A DNA stretch of 64,000 nucleotides from DASRFA01 sp035651755 (GTDB lineage Bacteria > Desulfobacterota > Binatia > UBA12015), in assembly GCA_035651755.1 (NCBI GenBank), contig DASRFA010000011.1, positions 82,561-146,560 of the forward strand, read 5' to 3'. Made by a program: the position numbers and the translations under genes. Below the pieces are notes generated by a model. That model worked only from the letters and a program-made list of their open reading frames with translations, searched no databases and had not been told where the DNA came from. Each line of letters begins with the position of its first letter. Within the stretch, counting starts at the first letter, position 1. Positions 1 through 6,696 of this stretch are shown piece by piece.

Positions 1-1
1 G

Positions 2-616
2 AGCATCAAGGAGATTGCCAAGAGCGCGAGCGAGGCCGCGAAGGTCGCACAGACCGCGGTCGGCGTCGCGGGCAAGACCAACGAGACGGTCGCGAAACTC
101 GGCGAGAGCAGCGCCGAGATCGGCAAGGTGATCAAGGTCATCACGTCGATCGCGCAGCAGACGAACCTGCTCGCGCTGAACGCGACCATCGAGGCGGCGC
201 GCGCCGGCGAGGCCGGGAAGGGCTTCGCGGTCGTCGCCAACGAGGTGAAGGAGCTCGCGAAGGAGACCGCGAAGGCGACCGAGGACATCTCTCAGAAGAT
301 CGAGGCGATCCAGGCCGACACGACCGGAGCGGTCGACGCGATCGCCCAGATCAGCGCGATCATCAATCAGATCAACGACATCCAGAACACGATCGCGAGC
401 GCGGTCGAGGAGCAGACGGCGACGACGAACGAGATCGGCCGCAACGTGGCCGAGGCCGCGCGCGGCAGCGGCGAGATCGCGCAGAACATCGCGGCGGTCG
501 CGACCGCGGCTTCGAGCACGACCGAGGCGGCGGGAAATGCGCAGGGTGCGACGACGGAGCTGGCGCGCATGGCGGTCGAGCTGCAGCAGATCGTCGAAGG
601 GCTGAAGCGCGATTGA
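2..616 (+). CDS. Methyl-accepting chemotaxis protein, C-terminal part (5' truncated)
   Basis: The frame is open from the left edge, so only the cytoplasmic signalling end of a chemoreceptor is present (about 204 residues). It carries the highly conserved hairpin tip of the MCP signalling domain, with the motif IAQQTNLLALNATIEAARAG followed by GKGFAVVANEVKELA, and then a long heptad-like coiled coil rich in Ala, Thr and Glu. In this family the tip binds CheA and CheW, and the flanking helices carry the Glu/Gln sites methylated by CheR and demethylated by CheB. Genes for both enzymes follow downstream on the same strand. The sensor domain, membrane segments and HAMP domain, if any, lie outside the window, so the ligand cannot be guessed. 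Confidence 0.95.
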   Translation, partial: SIKEIAKSASEAAKVAQTAVGVAGKTNETVAKLGESSAEIGKVIKVITSIAQQTNLLALNATIEAARAGEAGKGFAVVANEVKELAKETAKATEDISQKIEAIQADTTGAVDAIAQISAIINQINDIQNTIASAVEEQTATTNEIGRNVAEAARGSGEIAQNIAAVATAASSTTEAAGNAQGATTELARMAVELQQIVEGLKRD

Positions 617-666
617 AAGCCGAGCGACACGGCGGGCGGCGGCCGAGGACGGGTCGCCCGCCGCAG

Positions 667-694
667 GGCGCCGGCGCGAGGACGCGCCGGCGCC
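667..694. repeat. Perfect 12-bp GC-rich inverted repeat between the chemoreceptor and cheY
   Basis: GGCGCCGGCGCG (667-678) is followed by the tetraloop AGGA and then its exact reverse complement CGCGCCGGCGCC (683-694). It sits in the 178-bp gap between the MCP stop and the cheY start. It would form a very stable RNA hairpin, but there is no T-tract after it, so it is not a textbook intrinsic terminator. It may trim or attenuate the transcript so that the receptor and the che genes are expressed at different levels; that role is inference. Confidence 0.6.
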
Positions 695-794
695 GTCGCT
701 GCCGGCGCGCCATTGCTCGGCGCCCGGCGATCGGCGGACGCGGACCCGGGGGGCTGGCCGGCGCGCGACGCGCGCCTCGGAAGGGGAGGGGTCG

Positions 795-1166
795 GTGAAG
801 GCGCTCGTGGTGGACGACTCGCGCGCCATGCGAGCCATTCTCGGCCGCATGCTGCGCGAGGCCGGTTACGACGTCGCGGAGGCGTCGAACGGACGCGAGG
901 CGCTCGAGGTGTTCCGCGCCTCGGGCGCTCCGTCGCTCCTGCTCGTCGACTGGAACATGCCCGAAATGAACGGCCTCGACCTCGTGCGCGCCGTGCGCGG
1001 CGAGCTCGGGGAGCGCGACGTGTCGATCATGATGGTGACGACGGAGATCGAGACGGCGCAGGTCGTGCGCGCGCTCGCTGCGGGCGCGAACGAGTACCTG
1101 ATGAAGCCTTTCACGCGCGAAGGTCTCCTCGAGAAGCTTCGCATCCTGGGCGCGGTGGCGGGGTGA
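795..1166 (+). CDS. cheY: CheY-like chemotaxis response regulator
   Basis: A stand-alone receiver domain of 123 residues, the usual CheY length. The acidic pair D7-D8, the phosphoacceptor D52 in LLVDWNMPEMNG and the conserved K104 in YLMKPF are all visible, along with T82 in MVTT. Start is GTG at 795, chosen because a strong Shine-Dalgarno run (GGGGAGGGG) lies just upstream. The stop overlaps the start of cheB (GTGA), implying translational coupling. It is predicted to be phosphorylated by a CheA kinase that is not in this window, and to act on a motor or other output; the surrounding che genes support chemotaxis or a chemosensory-like pathway. Confidence 0.93.
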   Translation: MKALVVDDSRAMRAILGRMLREAGYDVAEASNGREALEVFRASGAPSLLLVDWNMPEMNGLDLVRAVRGELGERDVSIMMVTTEIETAQVVRALAAGANEYLMKPFTREGLLEKLRILGAVAG

Positions 1167-2251
1167 CGTCGCGCATTCGCATTCTCATCGTCGACGACGC
1201 CGTGGTCGTCCGACGCATGGTGGGCGACGTCCTCGGGTCCGATCCCGAGCTCGAGGTCGTCGGGACGGCGCCGTCGGGCTCGATCGCGCTCCAGAAGATC
1301 CCGCAGCTGAACCCCGACCTCGTGACGCTCGACGTCGAGATGCCCGGCATGACCGGCATCGAAACGCTCGTCGAGCTTCGGAAGCGGTACCCGCTCCTGC
1401 CGGTCATCATGTTCAGCACCCTGACGGAGCGCGGCGCGGCGACGACGCTCGACGCGCTCGCCGCGGGTGCGAGCGACTACGTGACCAAGCCGGCGAACGT
1501 CGGCAGCGTGTCGGCGGCCATGCAGGCGGTGCGCGACTCGTTGATCCCGAAGATCAAGACGCTGTGCTGGCGGAAGAGCATGCCCGCGTGCCGGCCCGCG
1601 CCGGTGCGGACGGTCCCGCCCGGCGAGACGCGGCGATCGCGGCGGATCGACGTCCTCGCGATCGGCACGTCGACCGGCGGACCGAACGCGCTCACGACCG
1701 TGCTGCCGGCGCTTCCGGCCGACTTCCCGGTGCCGATCGTGATCGTGCAGCACATGCCGCCGGTGTTCACCCGCATCCTGGCGGAGAGGCTCTCCGCGCG
1801 CTGTGCTTTCGAGGTGCGCGAGGCGGCCGGCGGCGAGGAGCTGACCGCCGGACACGCCTGGGTCGCACCGGGCAATCACCACATGGTGGTCGCCCGCGAC
1901 GGCAATCGCGTGCGGCTGCGCCTGAACCAGGACACACCGGAGAATTCCTGTCGCCCGGCCGTCGATCCGCTCTTCCGATCGGTGGCGGAGGTGTACGGCG
2001 AGAACGCGCTCGCGCTGGTTCTCACGGGGATGGGGCACGACGGCCGCCGCGGCGCCGAGGCGATCCGGGCAGCGGGCGGCTCGGTGCTCGTGCAGGACGA
2101 GGCGACGAGCGTCGTGTGGGGGATGCCGGGCGCAGTGCAGGAGGCCGGCTTCGCGGACGGCGTCCTCGCGCTCCCGGCGATCGCGGCCGAGGTGGTGCGC
2201 CGGACGAAGCTGCACCGCGCGGCGCCGATGCCCGCCGCCCGGGCGTCCTGA
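1163..2251 (+). CDS. cheB: Chemotaxis response regulator protein-glutamate methylesterase CheB
   Basis: A 362-residue two-domain protein. Residues 1-125 are a receiver (D11-D12, phosphoacceptor D57 in LVTLDVEMPGMTG, K109 in VTKP). After a short linker, residues about 162-355 are the methylesterase domain, with the catalytic serine S170 in IGTSTGGP, H197 in VQHMPP and D293 in TGMGHDG. CheB removes methyl groups from glutamates of chemoreceptors, and also deamidates glutamines, to allow adaptation. Start is GTG at 1163, overlapping the cheY stop. Any more upstream start in this frame would run through cheY. It lies between cheY and cheR, a common order. Confidence 0.95.
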   Translation: MTSRIRILIVDDAVVVRRMVGDVLGSDPELEVVGTAPSGSIALQKIPQLNPDLVTLDVEMPGMTGIETLVELRKRYPLLPVIMFSTLTERGAATTLDALAAGASDYVTKPANVGSVSAAMQAVRDSLIPKIKTLCWRKSMPACRPAPVRTVPPGETRRSRRIDVLAIGTSTGGPNALTTVLPALPADFPVPIVIVQHMPPVFTRILAERLSARCAFEVREAAGGEELTAGHAWVAPGNHHMVVARDGNRVRLRLNQDTPENSCRPAVDPLFRSVAEVYGENALALVLTGMGHDGRRGAEAIRAAGGSVLVQDEATSVVWGMPGAVQEAGFADGVLALPAIAAEVVRRTKLHRAAPMPAARAS

Positions 2252-2260
2252 GCCCCGCGC

Positions 2261-3085
2261 ATGGCACTCAGCGAGCTCGAATTCGACTACGTTCGCCGCC
2301 TCGTCTACGAGGGCTCGGCGATCGTCCTCGAGCCGACGAAGAGCTATCTCGCAGAGACCCGGCTCATCCAGCTCGCGCGGCAGGAAGGGCTCACGACCGT
2401 GAGCGACCTCGTCGCGCGCATGCGCGGCGCCTCCTGCAACAACGGTCTCCATCGCCGCGTCGTCGAAGCGATGACGACGAACGAGACCAGCTTCTTCCGC
2501 GACATCCACCCGTTCGACGCGATGAAGGGCGCGGTGATGCCGGCGCTGGTCGAGCAACGCCGCGACACGCGCGCGCTCGACATCTGGTCGGCCGCCTGCT
2601 CGACGGGCCAGGAGGCGTACACGATCGCGATGGTGCTCCGCGAGCACTTCCCGGAGCTCGCGTCCTGGAAGGTCCGGATCCTCTGCACGGACCTCTCGCG
2701 CGACGTGCTCGAGAAGGCGCGCTCCGGCCGCTACGGCCAGCTCGAGGTGAACCGCGGCCTCCCCGCGACGCTTCTCGTCAAGTACTTCAAGCGCGACGGT
2801 CTGCACTACCAGGTGAAGGACGACCTGAGGCAGATGATGGACTTCCGCGAGATGAACCTCGCGACTGCCTGGCCGTCGCTGCCGCGCATGGACGTCGTCT
2901 TCCTGCGGAACGTGCTGATCTACTTCGACGTCGCCACCAAGCGCCGGATCCTCGCCGGGGTGCGCGACCTGCTGCGGCCGGACGGCGTCCTGTTCCTCGG
3001 CGGCGCGGAGACGACGCTCAACCTGGACGACGGGTTCGAGCGCGTCGTCGTGGGAAAGGCGACCTGCTACCGGCTGCGGCGCTGA
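2261..3085 (+). CDS. cheR: Protein-glutamate O-methyltransferase CheR
   Basis: At 274 residues this matches the normal CheR length. It has the N-terminal all-alpha CheR domain (about residues 1-75, with TNETSFFRD near its end) and the C-terminal SAM-dependent methyltransferase domain with the family motif ACSTGQEAYTIAM, the conserved DLSRDVLEKA segment and VFLRNVLIYFD. CheR uses S-adenosylmethionine to methylate receptor glutamates, opposing the CheB encoded immediately upstream. ATG at 2261, nine bases after the cheB stop. It has no C-terminal TPR domain, so it is a plain CheR and not a fusion. Confidence 0.95.
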   Translation: MALSELEFDYVRRLVYEGSAIVLEPTKSYLAETRLIQLARQEGLTTVSDLVARMRGASCNNGLHRRVVEAMTTNETSFFRDIHPFDAMKGAVMPALVEQRRDTRALDIWSAACSTGQEAYTIAMVLREHFPELASWKVRILCTDLSRDVLEKARSGRYGQLEVNRGLPATLLVKYFKRDGLHYQVKDDLRQMMDFREMNLATAWPSLPRMDVVFLRNVLIYFDVATKRRILAGVRDLLRPDGVLFLGGAETTLNLDDGFERVVVGKATCYRLRR

Positions 3086-3099
3086 CCAAGGGGGGCGTG

Positions 3100-3552
3100 A
3101 TGGCGATCAGCGAGGAGGACATCGGCGGCGTGACGGAGCTCGTGTGGGGCTCGATGCTCGAGCTCGCCGTGGAGCCGTGCCCGGTGTCGGACGGCGACGC
3201 CGACGACGAGCGGCTCGTGGGCACCGTCGAGATCACCGGTGCGTGGAGCGGGACGATCGAGCTCGCGTGCCCGCAAGCGCTCGCGCGCGAAGCAGCCGCG
3301 GTCGTCTTCGGCGTCGCGCCCCAGGAAGCGAACCGATCGCAGTTGCGCGAGGCGCTCGCCGAGCTCGCGAACATGACCGCCGGCAACCTGAAGGCGCTCC
3401 TGCCCGAGCCGTGCGAGCTCGGTCTGCCGGCGGTGTGCGAGGCGTCGGAGGTCGCAGGCGGGCGCGACCGGTCGGTCGCGACGACCCTCGCCGCCTTTTC
3501 GTGCCAGGGCCACCCGTTCCTCGTGCGCGTCACCGGGCGGCCGAACGGCTAG
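3100..3552 (+). CDS. CheX/CheC-like chemotaxis phosphatase-family protein
   Basis: A 150-residue protein with the CheX-like fold signature: an N-terminal acidic helix, an alternating beta segment (GTVEITGAWSGTIELACP) and the helical segment LREALAELANMTAGNLKALL. The latter resembles the E-x2-N motif through which CheC and CheX bind and dephosphorylate CheY-P; here E and N can be seen in ALAELANMTAGN. It is therefore likely to shut off the CheY signal. ATG at 3100 lies 14 bases after cheR with a GGGGGG run upstream. Its stop codon overlaps the convergent membrane gene's stop by two bases. The che unit shown here lacks cheA and cheW, which must lie to the left or elsewhere. Confidence 0.75.
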   Translation: MAISEEDIGGVTELVWGSMLELAVEPCPVSDGDADDERLVGTVEITGAWSGTIELACPQALAREAAAVVFGVAPQEANRSQLREALAELANMTAGNLKALLPEPCELGLPAVCEASEVAGGRDRSVATTLAAFSCQGHPFLVRVTGRPNG

Positions 3553-5108
3553 GACGGCGGAGTTTCGCGAAGCGCACCGGCGCGAGCGCGCTCGAGCAGG
3601 TGGATCGTGACCCCGACGAGCCGCTCCGTCCGCGCACCGGCGTAGCCGTGTGCCGCGAGGCGCGACCGAGCCCGCGACTCCTCGTCGGCGGACGCGCCCG
3701 ACACGACGACGGCGATGCGATCGGGAGCGCGCGCGATCGCGCGGTCCGCGGCATCGCCGTCGCCGCACGCGATGCCGCGCGCGGCGAGCGAGCGCGCGAG
3801 CGCATCGGGGGCGTACGTCCCGTCATCCGCGAAGAGGGCGGAGAGCGCGTCGGGCGCGGCGTAGTACGCGAGCGGAATGCACCCGACCTCGGGAAGCACC
3901 ACGATCGCCGTGCCCGCGCCGCCCGCCGGCCGCGCGATCTCGACCGCGCCGCGCCAGTCGGGCCCGCGTGCGGGGGCGTCCGCGATCCCGTTCGCGGTGA
4001 AGAGGGCGACCGCGAGAGCGCCGGCGATCCGCCATCTCGCCGGCACCGGCAGCGATGCGGTCGCCGCCGACACGAGCACGATCCAGCCGAGCGACGCGAA
4101 CAGCAGGTAGCGGGCGTAGAAGATCGGGATCCGCTGCGAGATCGGGAACGCGAGCGCGATCGGCACGGCGGCCCAGGCGAGCGCGAGCGCAAATCGGCCG
4201 CCGTCGGTCGCCGCGCCGTCTTCGCCCGGCCGCTCGCGCCACGTGCGGAGCGCCGGCCACGCGGCGGCGACGACCGCCCCGAAGACGAGCGCAGCCTTCG
4301 ACCCGACGAGCTCGAGCGCGACTTCGCGCAGCATGCGGCCGTCCGGCGGGGGAAGCCACGACGTCTCCACGTCCGGCAGGTTGCGCACGAGCGGCGCGAC
4401 GAACGGCGCGAACGCGGCGAGCGCGATGAGCTGGCTCGCGACGTAGAGACGGCGCGCGCGGCGGTCGCGGCGAGCGAGAAGCGGGAGGCACACGGCCTGC
4501 GCCACCAACGCGAGCGCGATCGTGTAGTGCGTGTACATCGCGGCCGCGTTCACCGCGCCGAGGACGGCAGCGGCGCCCCACGACGGGCGCTCGACGAGCG
4601 CGAGGTACGCGTAGAACGACGCGACCGAGAGCGCGCCGACGAGCGCGTAGGCGCGCGCCTCGCGCGCGTAGTGCATCTGCGGCTCGCACACGAGGAAGAG
4701 GAGCGCGGCGTACGCGGCCGCCTCGCGTCCGTAGAAGCGGCGCACGAAGGTGAAGAGCAGGGCGCCGCAGGCGGCGCTCGCGAGGACGGACGGCAGACGC
4801 ATGCTCCGCTCGGAGGTGCCGAGCGCGGCGATCCAGCCGGCCATCACGAGGTTGTAGAGGGGCGGGTTCTGGTCGTGGGCGGCGGCGTGGACGATCGCCG
4901 ACGGGCTCTCGAGGCCGAGGGCGACCGTCCATGCCTCGTCCAGCCAGAGGCTTCGGTGCGAAAGGCCGGGGAGGTTCGTCGCGAGGCTCGCGGCCGCGAC
5001 CGCGAAAGCCGCGGCCCACGCCCAGGCCGAGCTCCGGGCGCCGCCGCGGTGCGGGCGGTCCGGGCCCGGGTCGACGGCGGCGAGGCGGGTCGTGGCGGAG
5101 CGGATCAG
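3549..5108 (-). CDS. GT39-like polytopic membrane glycosyltransferase (start unclear)
   Basis: An integral membrane protein with about ten hydrophobic helices. It has the hallmarks of the dolichyl/polyprenyl-phosphate-sugar glycosyltransferase (GT39, ArnT-like) family: SLWLDEAW in the first loop, then HDQNPPLYNL and MHYAREARAY. The first loop Asp-Glu is the usual catalytic acidic site. The family transfers sugars from lipid carriers on the outer face of the inner membrane. The LWLDEAW segment lies upstream of the first conventional start (GTG at 4847), so the gene must begin earlier. No in-frame ATG, GTG or TTG exists between there and the preceding gene; CTG at 5108 is the best available candidate, otherwise an assembly error may hide the start. 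It follows a small membrane-protein gene by 22 bases. Confidence 0.75.
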   Translation of the reverse strand: MIRSATTRLAAVDPGPDRPHRGGARSSAWAWAAAFAVAAASLATNLPGLSHRSLWLDEAWTVALGLESPSAIVHAAAHDQNPPLYNLVMAGWIAALGTSERSMRLPSVLASAACGALLFTFVRRFYGREAAAYAALLFLVCEPQMHYAREARAYALVGALSVASFYAYLALVERPSWGAAAVLGAVNAAAMYTHYTIALALVAQAVCLPLLARRDRRARRLYVASQLIALAAFAPFVAPLVRNLPDVETSWLPPPDGRMLREVALELVGSKAALVFGAVVAAAWPALRTWRERPGEDGAATDGGRFALALAWAAVPIALAFPISQRIPIFYARYLLFASLGWIVLVSAATASLPVPARWRIAGALAVALFTANGIADAPARGPDWRGAVEIARPAGGAGTAIVVLPEVGCIPLAYYAAPDALSALFADDGTYAPDALARSLAARGIACGDGDAADRAIARAPDRIAVVVSGASADEESRARSRLAAHGYAGARTERLVGVTIHLLERARAGALRETPPS

Positions 5109-5130
5109 GAGGCCGCCGATCGCGGAGCGG

Positions 5131-5352
5131 TCAGGTGCGTCGCATGCCGACGACGACCAGCACGACTCCCGCCGCGAGCGCCGCTCCGCCGAGGATCGGC
5201 GGGATCGGAACCGTCTTCTGCTTCTCCGTCTCGACGTTGAGCGGCCCGAGCTCCACGACCTTCTCCTTGGTCGTGTAGCTGAACCCCTGATAGGCGAGCG
5301 CGACGCCGCCGAGAAGAATCAGCACAGCACCGAGGATCACGAGACCTTTCAT
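5131..5352 (-). CDS. Small two-helix membrane protein (DUF3185-like)
   Basis: A 73-residue protein with hydrophobic segments at about residues 3-22 and 52-70 joined by a polar loop ending in VELGPLNVETEKQKTVPIPP. Small membrane proteins of this layout, with the loop motif around ELGP and PIPP, occur widely in proteobacteria as DUF3185-type proteins of unknown function. ATG at 5352 is preceded by a good Shine-Dalgarno site (GGAGGG, eight bases away). The same-strand glycosyltransferase follows closely, so the two may be co-transcribed. No catalytic residues can be seen. Confidence 0.8.
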   Translation of the reverse strand: MKGLVILGAVLILLGGVALAYQGFSYTTKEKVVELGPLNVETEKQKTVPIPPILGGAALAAGVVLVVVGMRRT

Positions 5353-5512
5353 CGCTTGCGCCCTCCGAAGGTTCCACGCCGCGCTCAAGAGTACACCGGC
5401 GCTCGTCGTGACCCTATTGACTGCGATTCGGATCGCCGGAGTTTGGAGTTGGGGCTGCGAGCTTGCCCGCCCGGCGCGCGACTCCGGACGTCGGCGGCGG
5501 CGGAGGAAGGCC

Positions 5513-6175
5513 GTGGTCCACGTTCGAATCGATGGTGGCGGAGGGGGCATCCCCGCGGGGGTCGGATCCCCGCTGAAGAGCAAGAGGCTGCAACACGACG
5601 TCATCGTGATCGGCGCCTCGACCGGCGGCGTGCACGCGCTTTGCGACCTCTTCGCTCAGCTCGGATCGCTCGACGCCATCGTCGGGGTCGTGCTGCACCG
5701 CCGGCCGAACTCCGGGCGCCTGAGCACCCTCCTCCACTACTTCGGCGGCGATCGCGTCCGCGAGCCGCTCGACGGGGAGACGCTGACGCCCGGGCGGGTG
5801 TACCTCGCGCCGGCGGGCTGCCACATGCGCTTCGAGGCACCCCATATCGCGCTCGCGCGCTCCGAGGACGGGAACGGCCGCGCACCTGCCATCGATCCGC
5901 TGTTCACGTCGGCCGCGCGCTCGCTCGGCCGGCGCGTCGTCGGCGTGCTGCTGAGCGGCACCGGCTCGGACGGGATCGCGGGCCTCCGGGCGATCAAGGA
6001 TGCGGGCGGCGTGACGATCGTCCAGGACCCGAGCGAGGCGCTCGCCGCCGATACGCCGTCGCGCGCGCTCCGCTTCGCGAGCGTCGATGCGACGCTCGGC
6101 CTCGCGAGCCTCCCGCGCGCGCTCGCCGCGCTCGCGTCCGGCGACGGCGCACAGGGTGCGTGGAAGCAGTCCTGA
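5513..6175 (+). CDS. Stand-alone CheB-type methylesterase without a receiver domain
   Basis: A 220-residue protein made only of a CheB methylesterase domain. It has the catalytic serine S36 in VIGASTGG, H62 in VVLHRRP and the Asp-containing LLSGTGSDG, equivalent to TGMGxDG of CheB. The frame extends further upstream, but GTG at 5513 is chosen because GGAGGAAGG sits six bases before it. With no receiver, its activity cannot be switched by phosphorylation in cis; such solo domains may act constitutively or be controlled by partners. A solo receiver is encoded 91 bases downstream in the same direction and is a plausible partner, though nothing in the sequence proves it. Confidence 0.88.
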   Translation: MVHVRIDGGGGGIPAGVGSPLKSKRLQHDVIVIGASTGGVHALCDLFAQLGSLDAIVGVVLHRRPNSGRLSTLLHYFGGDRVREPLDGETLTPGRVYLAPAGCHMRFEAPHIALARSEDGNGRAPAIDPLFTSAARSLGRRVVGVLLSGTGSDGIAGLRAIKDAGGVTIVQDPSEALAADTPSRALRFASVDATLGLASLPRALAALASGDGAQGAWKQS

Positions 6176-6266
6176 CGCGGCGCATCCAGGGCTCCGACGA
6201 GCGCGGAATCGGCCGCGGGCGTTTGGTTGATTCGCGACCCGTATCCACAATCGGGCGGGGGCACGG

Positions 6267-6647
6267 ATGAGCCCGGTATCGTCGGACGATCCGATCCTGA
6301 TTGTCGAGGACACGGAGGATCATCGCGATCTGCTCGGGATCGTGCTGCGGCGCGCCGGGTATCGGGTGGCCTACGCGTTGGACGGACGGGATGCGTTCCA
6401 TCGCCTCGAGAGCGGGCTCCGCCCGTCGCTCATCGTCCTCGATCTCGCGATGCCGAACATGGACGGGCTCGAGTTCCGCGCGCGCCAGCTGGCCGACGCG
6501 CGCTACCGCGACATCCCGGTCATCATCGTGTCGGCCGTCAAGGACAGCGACACCGTCCGGCGCGAGCTCGGGCTGCCCGCCCTTCAGAAGCCCTTCGACC
6601 CCGACGCCATCCTGAGCTGCGTCGAGCGCCACCTGCCGCGCCCGTAG
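6267..6647 (+). CDS. Single-domain response regulator
   Basis: A 126-residue solo receiver with no output domain. The phosphorylation machinery is present: E-D pair in ILIVEDTEDHRD, phosphoacceptor Asp in LIVLDLAMPNMDG, Ser in IIVSAVKD and Lys in LQKPFD. It belongs to the same subgroup as two other solo receivers in this window (23477-23863 and 25563-25934), sharing the VVED-x2-DhRD opening and an F-R-x2-Q segment after the active site. It may act by protein-protein contact, possibly with the neighbouring receiver-less CheB. ATG at 6267; only a G-rich stretch precedes it. Confidence 0.88.
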   Translation: MSPVSSDDPILIVEDTEDHRDLLGIVLRRAGYRVAYALDGRDAFHRLESGLRPSLIVLDLAMPNMDGLEFRARQLADARYRDIPVIIVSAVKDSDTVRRELGLPALQKPFDPDAILSCVERHLPRP

Positions 6648-6696
6648 CGCGAGCTCGCGGCGTCCCGCGACGGCCCTGCGCGAGCGCCGATCGGCT

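Noticed and set aside
713..1162. Upstream extension of the cheB frame to 713
   Set aside because: It runs through cheY in another frame, has no conserved residues, and the GTG at 1163 gives a normal CheB start.
866..2806. Long Arg-rich open frame on the minus strand over the che genes
   Set aside because: GC-rich shadow of cheY, cheB and cheR; composition is low-complexity with no domain.
5523..5545. Possible tRNA T-arm (TTCGAATC)
   Set aside because: No acceptor or anticodon stems around it and it lies inside the CheB-like gene.
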